Of a stretch of DNA of 64,000 nt, positions 26,097-33,790 are shown piece by piece; position 1 is the stretch's first letter, and each line of letters opens with the position of its first letter. A program made the position numbers and the translations under genes. The DNA comes from Bin75 sp965223955 (GTDB lineage: Bacteria > Nitrospirota > Nitrospiria > Nitrospirales > UBA8639), in assembly GCA_965223955.1 (NCBI GenBank), contig OZ245029.1, positions 1,550,001 through 1,614,000 of the forward strand, read 5' to 3'. Under the pieces are notes generated by a model, which ran no database searches, had not been told where the DNA came from, and saw only the letters and a program-made list of their open reading frames with translations.

Positions 26097-26966
26097 CTAC
26101 ACCACGAGGAGAACGATCGTCCCGAGGGTGACGCGGTAATAGCCGAAAACTTTCAGCGTGTGTCGTTTGACGTAGGTGAGAAACGCCGCAATCACGGCCC
26201 AGGCCGTCAGAAAGGAAACCACCAGGCCAATGACCAGGGCCAGGAGATCCTGGGTGTTGAAGAGATGATAGGATTGCACGAATTTGTAGCCGGTGGCGGC
26301 GAGCATGGTTGGAAGCGCCAGGAAGAAGGAAAATTCCGTGGCGACTTTTCGCTCCAACCCCAAAAGAAGCCCTCCCACAATGGTCGATCCCGAGCGCGAC
26401 ATGCCCGGAATCAACGCCACGCACTGGGCGAGTCCGACTCCCACGGCCTTCGATAGGCCGATGTGTTCCAACACCGTACAACGAACGGGTTTAGGCCAGG
26501 TTTCCACGATGAGAATAATAAGCCCGCCGATGATGAGACTCAGGGCCACGGTTCGAGGAGAGAATAAGTGCTCCTCGATCCACTCATGAGCCAATAATCC
26601 CACCAACGCCGCGGGCAAAAACGCCGCGCCCAAGCCGATGAGAAACCAGAGATGGTTGTGGGTGCCGGCTGAAATTCTGACCATGTGCATCAATGAAGAG
26701 GTGGATGTTTGGAGGTGGCGTCGCAAGTTGTGCCGTTCCTGGTTTGCATGACTCAGCAAGGAAAGGATTTTGGTGCGTTCGTAGGCCACGACGGCCAACA
26801 CGGCTCCCAACTGGATACAAATTTCGACGCTGATCGCCACGTTACCCGTAAATCCTATCCAGTGTCCGAAAAGAATGAGATGGCCGGTCGACGAGATGGG
26901 GAGATACTCCGTGAGTCCCTCCAAAAGGCCGAGCAGAACGGCTACACCTGGTCCGAATTGTTCCAT
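26097..26966 (-). CDS. uppP: Undecaprenyl-diphosphatase
   Basis: 289 aa integral membrane protein. Dephosphorylates undecaprenyl diphosphate so that the lipid carrier can be reused for peptidoglycan and O-antigen synthesis; gives bacitracin resistance. The signature EGLTEYLPISSTGHL lies at residues 16-30 and the catalytic PGMSRSGST at 187-195, between about eight hydrophobic helices. The ATG at 26966 (MEQFGPG) is chosen over an upstream in-frame start at 27056 because family members begin right before the first helix. A longer loop (about 70-110) between helices two and three is somewhat extended. Divergent from a lipoprotein gene. Confidence 0.93.
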   Translation of the reverse strand: MEQFGPGVAVLLGLLEGLTEYLPISSTGHLILFGHWIGFTGNVAISVEICIQLGAVLAVVAYERTKILSLLSHANQERHNLRRHLQTSTSSLMHMVRISAGTHNHLWFLIGLGAAFLPAALVGLLAHEWIEEHLFSPRTVALSLIIGGLIILIVETWPKPVRCTVLEHIGLSKAVGVGLAQCVALIPGMSRSGSTIVGGLLLGLERKVATEFSFFLALPTMLAATGYKFVQSYHLFNTQDLLALVIGLVVSFLTAWAVIAAFLTYVKRHTLKVFGYYRVTLGTIVLLVV

Positions 26967-27067
26967 GGGTGACGGCGGCGGTTCATGCGTGAGTCCGTGG
27001 CGAATGGTGCGATGCTGAAGGTCGAATCCTCGTCGTGCGAACTGTTGACAAAACATACCAGGGATTT

Positions 27068-27083
27068 CATAGTAAATACTATG
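27068..27083. promoter_or_regulatory. Short perfect inverted repeat in the uppP / lipoprotein divergent region
   Basis: CATAGT-AAAT-ACTATG lies between the divergent starts of uppP (26966) and the lipoprotein gene (27138). It may be an operator; no -35/-10 boxes are clear around it. Confidence 0.35.
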
Positions 27084-27137
27084 GCTAAAGACCCCGAAAT
27101 ATCACGGTGTCTGCAGGACGAACGGAGGCGTAACGTT

Positions 27138-27938
27138 TTGATATTAAAAAGAACGGACGAGAATACCGGGCGGGCACGCGTTTGGCAATACGGCATGTGG
27201 GGGGCGAGCTTCCTCTGTGGTGCCGGCCTGCTCTTGGGCGGCTGTGTCGTCACCAAGGACAAGTATGAAACGGCTGTGGCGGATATGGAAGCTGCCAAGA
27301 TGGAACTGGAAAAGAGAGGGATGCAATATGAGTCCCTTGAACAAGAAAATGAAAAATTACGAGCCGATCATGAAACGGCGGCTCTTGATTTGGAAATGCT
27401 GAGCGCTGAAATTCAGGAGATCAAGGAAGGTCAAAAAAGCGAACGAGGCCTGCTCGCAACTCGTGAGGCGGAGTTGCAGAGAGACCGTGAAACGATGGTG
27501 AGTAAACTGCAAGAAATCCAGCACGTGCATCAGAAGTTGCAAAGTCAAAACCGCGCGTTGCGGGATACGGTGAGCCGCTATCAGAAAGAACTCAAAGCAG
27601 CCCGTGAAGCCAAAGTGAAAAGCGCGGCAGCGGCTCCTAAGACCGTGAAGCCGAAAGAGCGCGCCCCGAAGGCCCCACCCGTGGTGGCCAAGAAACCTTC
27701 ACCCGAGCTGGCCCCACCTCCCGTCGCCGTGCCTTTCAATGGGACGGTGACACCCGTCAATATTAATACGTCTTCCGCGAATGACCTGGTGTTGTTCTTA
27801 GGGCTCACCAAGGAACTGGCCGATAAGGTCGTTTCGAATCGTCCCTATCGGCTTCGCGGAGAGTTGGTCTCCAAACAAGTGGTGCCCAAAGCCACCTTTG
27901 ACGTCATCAAAGACAGAATTACGGCGGCCCCCCGATAA
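27138..27938 (+). CDS. Coiled-coil lipoprotein with C-terminal helix-hairpin-helix domain
   Basis: 266 aa from TTG 27138, chosen because GGAGG at 27124-27128 is 9 nt upstream and gives a normal signal peptide (KR...R then a hydrophobic stretch) ending in the lipobox LLLGGC. After the lipidated Cys comes a long coiled coil (about 45-160; KMELEKRGMQYESLEQENEK type heptads), an Ala/Pro/Lys-rich linker, and a ComEA-like helix-hairpin-helix region starting VNINTSSANDLVLFLGLT. HhH domains usually bind DNA or act as protein-interaction modules; in the envelope a DNA-uptake or scaffold role is possible but unproven. The longer frame from 26985 overlaps the regulatory region and is rejected. Confidence 0.75.
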   Translation: MILKRTDENTGRARVWQYGMWGASFLCGAGLLLGGCVVTKDKYETAVADMEAAKMELEKRGMQYESLEQENEKLRADHETAALDLEMLSAEIQEIKEGQKSERGLLATREAELQRDRETMVSKLQEIQHVHQKLQSQNRALRDTVSRYQKELKAAREAKVKSAAAAPKTVKPKERAPKAPPVVAKKPSPELAPPPVAVPFNGTVTPVNINTSSANDLVLFLGLTKELADKVVSNRPYRLRGELVSKQVVPKATFDVIKDRITAAPR

Positions 27939-27955
27939 GCCGGCAGTGCGCCTAG

Positions 27956-27991
27956 TCCCGTAGGTCGGATTAGCCAGAGGCGTAATCCGAC
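27956..27991. repeat. REP-like palindrome (family A)
   Basis: CCCGTAGGTCGGATTAGCC and GGCGTAATCCGAC arms. It stands directly before the relic of a REP-associated transposase. Confidence 0.8.
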
Positions 27992-28010
27992 TTCCTCGGA
28001 CCTCCGTCCC

Positions 28011-28144
28011 ATGCACTACCGCCGCGCTTTCGTCCCAGCGCTACCTACTTCTTTATCATCGTCACCGCCCACCGACGCCCGGTGTTCCACGACGAGGCGG
28101 CCCTCGATCTCTTACGCCAAGCGTTTCGACACGTCAACGCGTGA
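28011..28144 (+). pseudogene. Remnant of a REP-associated tyrosine transposase (RAYT, Y1 family)
   Basis: From ATG 28011 one frame reads MHYRRAFVP and a neighbouring frame continues ATYFFIIVTAHRRPVFHD and EAALDLLRQAFRHVNA, then a stop at 28142. This is the N-terminal block of RAYT proteins (YRRxxxPGGTYFFTVVT ... RRPLF). A frameshift after VP and loss of everything downstream, including the HUH and tyrosine residues, leave it dead. It sits 20 bp after a family A REP, as expected for REP/RAYT pairs. Confidence 0.75.
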
Positions 28145-28330
28145 GGTCGTCTATGGATGACTTGCGTACCTGCCTCGGTTGACTTTTTCCTAATCGCGGA
28201 TAACCTTCAGTCCCTGATAGGTTCCGATTGCCTTCGGCATAGTCGCCAGGCCGTTTTCCATCTGCGTCCTGTCCGTCGCTCTCTGCTCCATCACCAAGAC
28301 TTCAATGGAGGCAATGTGCACCGTGGTTCG
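28145..28330. other. Non-coding gap
   Basis: Nothing recognisable between the RAYT relic and the 3' end of the antitoxin gene; probably decayed sequence. Confidence 0.4.
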
Positions 28331-28624
28331 CTAGGGTTGCCGTAGTTCAAGCTCAAGGCGCATCCCGACGGCAGCCGCGGCGCATTTCAACGTATGCAGT
28401 GTCACGCCTTCGTTCTCTGGATCGAGCAAACGGTCAATCTGCGAGCGGCTGGTTTCCATGCGCTCGGCCATGCGCGCCTTGGACAGGTTTTGTGCCTTCA
28501 TCGCTTGCTCTAGCTTGTAGGCGAGGACCGACTTGATCGCATGGTTCTTCGCATCTTCATAGGCACCATCTTTCCTGAGCAAGCTTTCAAGCGTTGATCC
28601 AACGTGCGGGTTCTTCTCAGCCAT
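28331..28624 (-). CDS. XRE-family antitoxin of a HigBA-like pair
   Basis: 97 aa. Helix-turn-helix region at about 50-85 (AQNLSKARMAERMETSRSQ then IDRLLDPENEGVTLHTL), followed by a short hydrophobic tail MRLELELRQP typical of antitoxins paired with Gp49-like toxins. Second gene of the operon: its start overlaps the end of the toxin gene by 8 bp. It should repress the operon and block the toxin. Both members of this pair are intact, unlike the vapBC and higBA loci elsewhere in the window. Confidence 0.82.
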   Translation of the reverse strand: MAEKNPHVGSTLESLLRKDGAYEDAKNHAIKSVLAYKLEQAMKAQNLSKARMAERMETSRSQIDRLLDPENEGVTLHTLKCAAAAVGMRLELELRQP

Positions 28625-28979
28625 AGCGGTTATGCTCCTTCATTCGACGCTCCGCGAGCTTCAGCTCCTTCGCGGGTATCGCCTGGGTTTTCTTGATGAA
28701 GCCGTGTAGAAGCACCATGTTGCTCCCCGACACGGTGAAGAACACTCTGGGAATGCGTCTAGCCGTCACGTTGCTGCGTACCTCGTACAGACCGAGATAG
28801 CCCGCGAGCGACGCGCAAAGCGGCGGACCGTACGGCCATCCAAATTCGACCTTTATGAGGTCCCGGCCAATCAATTTGCGGTCTTCCCGAGGCAGTCCTC
28901 CGAGCCATTCGCGCACCGGCTCTCGACCGCTTGCCAGTCGGTAAAATCGAGCAACGATGACCTTCTCGGATATTGTCAT
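28617..28979 (-). CDS. Phage Gp49-like / HigB-type toxin
   Basis: 120 aa. RelE-superfamily toxin of the Gp49 (DUF891) branch: conserved LYEVRSN near the middle and VFFTVSGSNMVLLHGFIKKTQAIPAKELKLAERRM at the C-terminus. Members are ribosome-dependent mRNA interferases. Toxin-first order with an 8-bp overlap to the antitoxin is usual for this family. No defect is seen. The minus-strand start at 28979 lies next to a short palindromic ATGGTACCAT-like sequence upstream. Confidence 0.82.
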   Translation of the reverse strand: MTISEKVIVARFYRLASGREPVREWLGGLPREDRKLIGRDLIKVEFGWPYGPPLCASLAGYLGLYEVRSNVTARRIPRVFFTVSGSNMVLLHGFIKKTQAIPAKELKLAERRMKEHNRYG

Positions 28980-29037
28980 CGAACATATGTACCATAGATG
29001 GTACCGTCAACGCCATCCTAGGAGTCTGCGCCGTATT

Positions 29038-29745
29038 TTACTCCCCACGTCCGTTCACGATCCGTCCATCCACCACGTGGATCGATCGATCGGCTTCTCG
29101 AGAGAGGCGTTCGTTATGGGTCACGATCACGAATGCCGTCCTGCGTTGTTCGTTTAACTTTCGCAACAGGGCAAACAGGGTTTCGCCGGCATGCGTATCC
29201 AAATTTCCCGTTGGTTCGTCTGCCAGGACGAGGTCCGGGCTGTGAATGAGCGCACGTGCCACGGCCACTCGTTGTTGCTCGCCTCCGGACAGTTCGCCGG
29301 GTTTGTGATGCAAACGGTGGCCCAAGCCGACTTCCGAAAGGAGCGTGCTCGCTTCTTCGATGCACTGTGCGATCGGTCGTTTTTGCATGAGGCTGGGGAG
29401 GTAGGTATTCTCCAGAGCCGTAAATTCAGGCAGGAGGTGATGAAATTGAAACACGAACCCGATGCGGCGATTTCGAAAATGGGCAAGCTCCTGTTCGGAC
29501 AAACGGAAAATATCCTGCGATTCATAGAGCACCGTTCCCCGCGTCGGTCGATCCAGGGTTCCTACAATATGGAGCAGGGTGCTTTTCCCTGCTCCCGACG
29601 CCCCCAGCATGGCGAGGATCTCACCTTGCCGGACTTCGAGGTTGATGCCTTTCAGGACCTCGATGGTTTGATTGCCCAAGAGGAACGATTTGGACAAATC
29701 GTTCACTTGCAGAAACGGCGATACTGGATCAGGAGAAGGGCTCAT
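29038..29745 (-). CDS. lolD: Lipoprotein-releasing ABC transporter ATP-binding protein
   Basis: 235 aa. ATPase of the LolCDE complex that extracts outer-membrane lipoproteins from the inner membrane. Walker A GASGAGKST at 48-56, ABC signature LSGGEQQR at 152-159, Walker B LVLADEP at 172-178. The ATG at 29745 (MSPSPDP) is chosen; the longer frame adds 33 residues that read into the upstream gene region. It lies 5 bp after the LolC/E stop codon, in one minus-strand operon with the permease and lysS. MacB/FtsE-type ATPases are similar, but pairing with the LolC-like permease favours LolD. Confidence 0.92.
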   Translation of the reverse strand: MSPSPDPVSPFLQVNDLSKSFLLGNQTIEVLKGINLEVRQGEILAMLGASGAGKSTLLHIVGTLDRPTRGTVLYESQDIFRLSEQELAHFRNRRIGFVFQFHHLLPEFTALENTYLPSLMQKRPIAQCIEEASTLLSEVGLGHRLHHKPGELSGGEQQRVAVARALIHSPDLVLADEPTGNLDTHAGETLFALLRKLNEQRRTAFVIVTHNERLSREADRSIHVVDGRIVNGRGE

Positions 29746-29750
29746 GAGTC

Positions 29751-31019
29751 TTACTCGTATCGAAGGGCGCTGACCGGTGCGAGCTTGGCGGCCTGCCACG
29801 AAGGATACAGCGTGGCGGCAAAGCTGATCAGGATGGCGGAACACGAAACCATGACCACGTCCAGGGCCTTCACGTGGACCGGAATGCTCGACAGGAAATA
29901 CACGGTCTGATCGAAGGTAAAATAATTTTCGATGAGGTAGAGAAACGTGTACCCCAGGGGGATGCCGATCGCCGTGCCGGTGAGGCCGATGACCACGCCG
30001 TTCAACATGAAGATGCGCATGATGGCTTGAGGGGTGGCGCCCATGGCTTTCAGAATGGCGATCTCGCGTTCCTTTTCGGTGACGATCATGGTGAGGGTGC
30101 CCACGATATTAAAGGATGCGACAAGCGTAATCAGGACCAACAACAAAAACATCATGGTCTTTTCGAGACGTAAGGCCGAAAACAAGTTACGGTTCAAGAG
30201 CATCCAATCTCTCGCCATATACCCCGTCCCGAGTCGTGCGTCGATCCGTTTGGCCACGGCGTCGGCGGTAAACACGTCTTCCACTTTCACTTGGATGCCC
30301 GTTGCGGTCTTGCCCAGACTGAAAAACCGCTGAGCTTCCTCCAACGAGATGTAGGCCAGTGAGGAGTCATATTCGTACATGCCGGACTCGAACAAGCCGA
30401 CGACCTGAAACGGGCGAATTTTCGGCGTCATTCCCAACGCGCTGATGGGGCCCACGGGGGACACGACGTTGATCCGGTCGCCGCCGACGACCCCAAGACG
30501 CCTGGCCAATTCTTTGCCGACAATGATGCCGGGTTTTCGGTCGGCTTGGGTGGACGTATCCGCGGAGGCAGGGTTTGGCGGCGATTGAACAACCAAATCC
30601 TGCACGGTGCCGGATGTCACGTTCTTGGTCATTTCCGTGACCTCGGGCTCTTTATTCGGATCAATGCCACGAAGCACAACTCCTCGCACGCCGGTTTTTG
30701 AAGTGAGGAGCACTTGTTTGAAAATGTAAGGCGTGGCCGCCACCACTCCCGGCACTTCCTTCACCTGCTGAATCAGCTCTGAATAGCCGGTCAGGGTTTG
30801 CAGCCCCCGTGGCTGAACAACCACGTGTGAGGTTGTCCCCAGAATCTTCGCCTGCATGTCCTCCTTGAACCCCGTCATGATCCCGAGGGTCCCGATGAGC
30901 GCGGCGACACCCAATGTAATGCCGGTGATCGAAATGAAGGTGTTGAGAGAAATGGTCCGGGTTCGACGTTTGGCCCGGAGATACCGGAGCCCCACGAATA
31001 TTTCATACGGCACGGTCAC
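29751..31019 (-). CDS. lolC: Lipoprotein-releasing system permease LolC/LolE
   Basis: 422 aa. Inner-membrane subunit: one N-terminal transmembrane helix (about 22-45, after YEIFVGLRYLRAKRRTRTIS), a large periplasmic domain (about 46-265) and three C-terminal helices of the FtsX-like domain (VTEKEREIAILKAMGATP loop). Length and the GLRYLR start are typical of LolC/E. Only one permease gene is present, so it may serve as a combined LolC/E (LolF-like) homodimer. The start overlaps the stop of lysS by 4 bp (ATGA) and lolD follows after 5 bp. Confidence 0.92.
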   Translation of the reverse strand: MTVPYEIFVGLRYLRAKRRTRTISLNTFISITGITLGVAALIGTLGIMTGFKEDMQAKILGTTSHVVVQPRGLQTLTGYSELIQQVKEVPGVVAATPYIFKQVLLTSKTGVRGVVLRGIDPNKEPEVTEMTKNVTSGTVQDLVVQSPPNPASADTSTQADRKPGIIVGKELARRLGVVGGDRINVVSPVGPISALGMTPKIRPFQVVGLFESGMYEYDSSLAYISLEEAQRFFSLGKTATGIQVKVEDVFTADAVAKRIDARLGTGYMARDWMLLNRNLFSALRLEKTMMFLLLVLITLVASFNIVGTLTMIVTEKEREIAILKAMGATPQAIMRIFMLNGVVIGLTGTAIGIPLGYTFLYLIENYFTFDQTVYFLSSIPVHVKALDVVMVSCSAILISFAATLYPSWQAAKLAPVSALRYE

Positions 31020-32506
31020 AACGGTTTCTCCGGTCGCAGTTGAGGAAAGAGAATCACGTCGCGGATCGAGGCTTGATTCGTGAACAACATCACCATGCGA
31101 TCAATGCCGATGCCTTCTCCCGCCGTCGGCGGCATCCCGTATTCCAGGGCGCGCAGGAAATCTTCATCGAAGTAATGCGCTTCATCGTCGCCGGCTTCCC
31201 GTTGAGCGGCTTGTGTTTCGAAGCGTTGGCGTTGGTCGAGCGGATCGTTCAACTCGGAAAACCCGTTCGCCAGTTCGCGTCCGGCGATAAACAATTCAAA
31301 CCGGTCGGTGAGGCGTGGGTCCGTGTCCTTCCTGCGCGAAAGCGGAGAGATCTCCGTGGGATAGTCCGTGATAAACGTGGGTTGCGTCAGCCGGTGTTCC
31401 ACGGTTTCCTCAAAAATCACGTTCAGAATTCCGACCAGTGAGGCGTCCTTGTGAACGTCCAACCCGAGTTGTCGAGCCGCGGTTGTTGCCGCCCCCTGAT
31501 CTTCGAGCACGTTTCGGTTTAGGGCATTGTATTCGACAATGGCTTCAAAATAGGGGAGACGACGCCACGGGGGAGCCAGGTCGATCACGTGACCCTGGTA
31601 TTCCAGCGTGGTGGCACCGTGGAGGTCCCGCGCGAGTGTGCCGAACAGGTCTTCGGTCAACGTCATGAGATCCCGGTAGTCGGCATAGGCCTGGTAAAAC
31701 TCCAGCATGGTGAATTCCGGATTATGGATGGTCGAGATGCCTTCATTGCGAAAATTTCGATTGATTTCAAACACGCGCTGGAATCCACCGACGATCAATC
31801 GTTTGAGGTAGAGCTCCGGCGCGATGCGCAGGTAGAGGTTCGTATCGAGAGCATTGTGATACGTCACGAACGGGCGGGCCGTGGCCCCCCCGGGAATGGG
31901 TTGCATCATCGGCGTTTCCACTTCGAGGAACCCGTGTTCGGTGAGATAGGTGCGGATCCCTGCAATGAGCCTGCTGCGCGTTTCAAACACGGTTTGGACG
32001 TTCGGGTTGGCAATCAGGTCTACGTAGCGTTGCCGGTACCGGGTTTCGATATCCGTCAAGCCGTGCCACTTTTCAGGAAGGGGACGCAGCCCTTTCGATA
32101 AAAACGCCAGCGTGCGGACTTCGATGGTCAACTCGTCGGTTTTCGTACGGAACAGCCGGCCTCCCACCCCGATCCAATCGCCCAAATCCAATTCCTGGGA
32201 CAGGCGAAAGGCGTCGTCTCCCAGCACGTCTTTTTTCAAATAGACCTGGAGCCGGTGCGCGCCGTCCTGCAGCGAGGCAAACGCGGCCTTGCCGAACCGG
32301 CGAAGCGCCACGATGCGTCCCGCGATGCGACAGTCGATTGCCCGTTGCTCGAGTTCGTCTTTGGCCGTTGTCCCATACGCCGCCAGGAGGGGTTCAACCC
32401 GGTGAGTCGCCTCGAAGCGGGCGCCATAGGGTTGCACGCCCATGGCCCTGAGCGCGTCGAGTTTTTGAATGCGTTGCGCGCGTTGTTCGTTCGATTCATC
32501 CATCAT
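31016..32506 (-). CDS. lysS: Lysyl-tRNA synthetase, class II
   Basis: 496 aa. Charges tRNA-Lys. An OB-fold anticodon-binding domain (about 50-150) is followed by the class II catalytic core with motif 2 FRNEGISTIHNPEFTMLE and motif 3 GIGIDRMVML. The start is placed at ATG 32506 (MMDESNEQ): the seven extra upstream residues are encoded by a sequence resembling the family D repeat. The gene overlaps lolC by 4 bp, so tRNA charging and lipoprotein export are co-transcribed. Confidence 0.95.
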   Translation of the reverse strand: MMDESNEQRAQRIQKLDALRAMGVQPYGARFEATHRVEPLLAAYGTTAKDELEQRAIDCRIAGRIVALRRFGKAAFASLQDGAHRLQVYLKKDVLGDDAFRLSQELDLGDWIGVGGRLFRTKTDELTIEVRTLAFLSKGLRPLPEKWHGLTDIETRYRQRYVDLIANPNVQTVFETRSRLIAGIRTYLTEHGFLEVETPMMQPIPGGATARPFVTYHNALDTNLYLRIAPELYLKRLIVGGFQRVFEINRNFRNEGISTIHNPEFTMLEFYQAYADYRDLMTLTEDLFGTLARDLHGATTLEYQGHVIDLAPPWRRLPYFEAIVEYNALNRNVLEDQGAATTAARQLGLDVHKDASLVGILNVIFEETVEHRLTQPTFITDYPTEISPLSRRKDTDPRLTDRFELFIAGRELANGFSELNDPLDQRQRFETQAAQREAGDDEAHYFDEDFLRALEYGMPPTAGEGIGIDRMVMLFTNQASIRDVILFPQLRPEKPL

Positions 32507-32685
32507 GTCGTTCCCATACGTGTTCACTCGTTCGTTGCCAAATTCCTTCCTGGTTCCCCTCCTAACCTCCCCTTACAAAGGGGAGGAAAAGAAGGCAACG
32601 CCTCAATGCCTGGCCCCGAAACCGGCGTCAATTCTCACGTGTGACGCTACCTCGCCCGCATTCCCTCTTCGGAAATGCGCCACTA

Positions 32686-33790
32686 CTATGCACTCGCGGC
32701 GGCCTGTTTCAAATAGGCTTCAATGAAGGGGTCGAGATCCCCATCCATGACCGACGCGATATTCCCGGATTCCTGATTCGTTCGGTGGTCCTTGACCATT
32801 TGATACGGTTGGAACACGTATGACCGGATTTGGCTGCCCCAGGCAATCTCTTTTTTTTCGCCGACGATGTTTTGAAACTCGGACTCCTTTTTCCGTTGTT
32901 CCAACTCGAACAACTTCGCTTTCAGGACGCGCATGGCGCCCATGCGGTTTTGCAACTGCGAGCGCTCGTTTTGACATTGCACGACGGTCCCGCTGGGAAA
33001 GTGAGTTATACGAATGGCGGTTTCGACTTTGTTGACGTTTTGCCCGCCGGCCCCGCCTGCACGAAACGTATCGATCCTCAGGTCTTTTTCATCGATCTCG
33101 ACCTCGACGTCGTCATCCAGTTCGGGATACACCGCAACGGCGACAAACGACGTATGGCGACGTTTGTTGGCGTCAAACGGAGAGATCCGCACCAAACGAT
33201 GCACACCGGCTTCCGATTTCAGATAGCCGTAGGCATAGGGGCCCTCGATACTCAGCGTGGCACTCTTGATGCCGGCCTCATCACCGGGTTGGATGTCGAT
33301 GCTGCCGACCTTGAACTTTTTGTTCTCGGCCCATCGCACGAACATCCGCATCAACATTTGGGCCCAATCCTGGGATTCCGTGCCGCCGGCACCGGGGTTG
33401 ATACCCAGAATGGCGGATCGACCATCATGCTCACCGGCCAGTAACTGCTCCGTGCGCAGGTGCTCCAAAAGCGTTTCCAGCGTTTTGATGCCTTGGGTTA
33501 ATTCAGCGTGGAGTTCGGCATCATCCTCTGTCCCGATGAGTTCGAGCGTGGCTTCCAGATCCGCCTGCCTTTGCTCGAAGTCGGCGACGCCGGCGATGTC
33601 CCGTTCAATCGTGGCTTTGCGCCGTCCCACCCCGGTGGCGATTTGCGCATTTTTCCAGAAATCGGGTTGGGCGCTTTCCTGCTCGAGTTCTTCCAGTTCG
33701 TTCCGTAGTCGAGGCAGGTCAAAGACGCCTCCGTAAATCTTTGATGTGGTCTCCGGTGGTTTGCAGACGGGTTCGAATGTCCTCAAGCAT
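32686..33790 (-). CDS. prfB: Peptide chain release factor 2 with programmed +1 frameshift
   Basis: 367 aa when the frameshift is included. Recognises UGA/UAA and releases the peptide. Translation starts at ATG 33790 (AAAGGAG upstream), reads 23 codons ending CGT CTT, then meets TGA (33721-33719) and must slip +1 to continue GAC CTG CCT. The anticodon-like SPF motif is at about 203-205 and the catalytic GGQ at about 248-250, identifying RF2. A frame beginning at 33786 without the slip is an artefact. The start overlaps the end of lnt by 8 bp. Confidence 0.96.
33718..33732 (-). promoter_or_regulatory. prfB autoregulatory +1 frameshift site
   Basis: On the minus strand: GGAGG, 3-nt spacer CGT, then CTT TGA C. 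This is the classic RF2 recoding signal (internal Shine-Dalgarno plus CUU-UGA-C), where low RF2 favours slippage and thus RF2 synthesis. Confidence 0.95.

Noticed and set aside
26985..27137. N-terminal extension of the HhH lipoprotein
   Set aside because: It covers the divergent promoter region and would bury the lipobox 80 residues inside; TTG 27138 with GGAGG gives a normal signal peptide.
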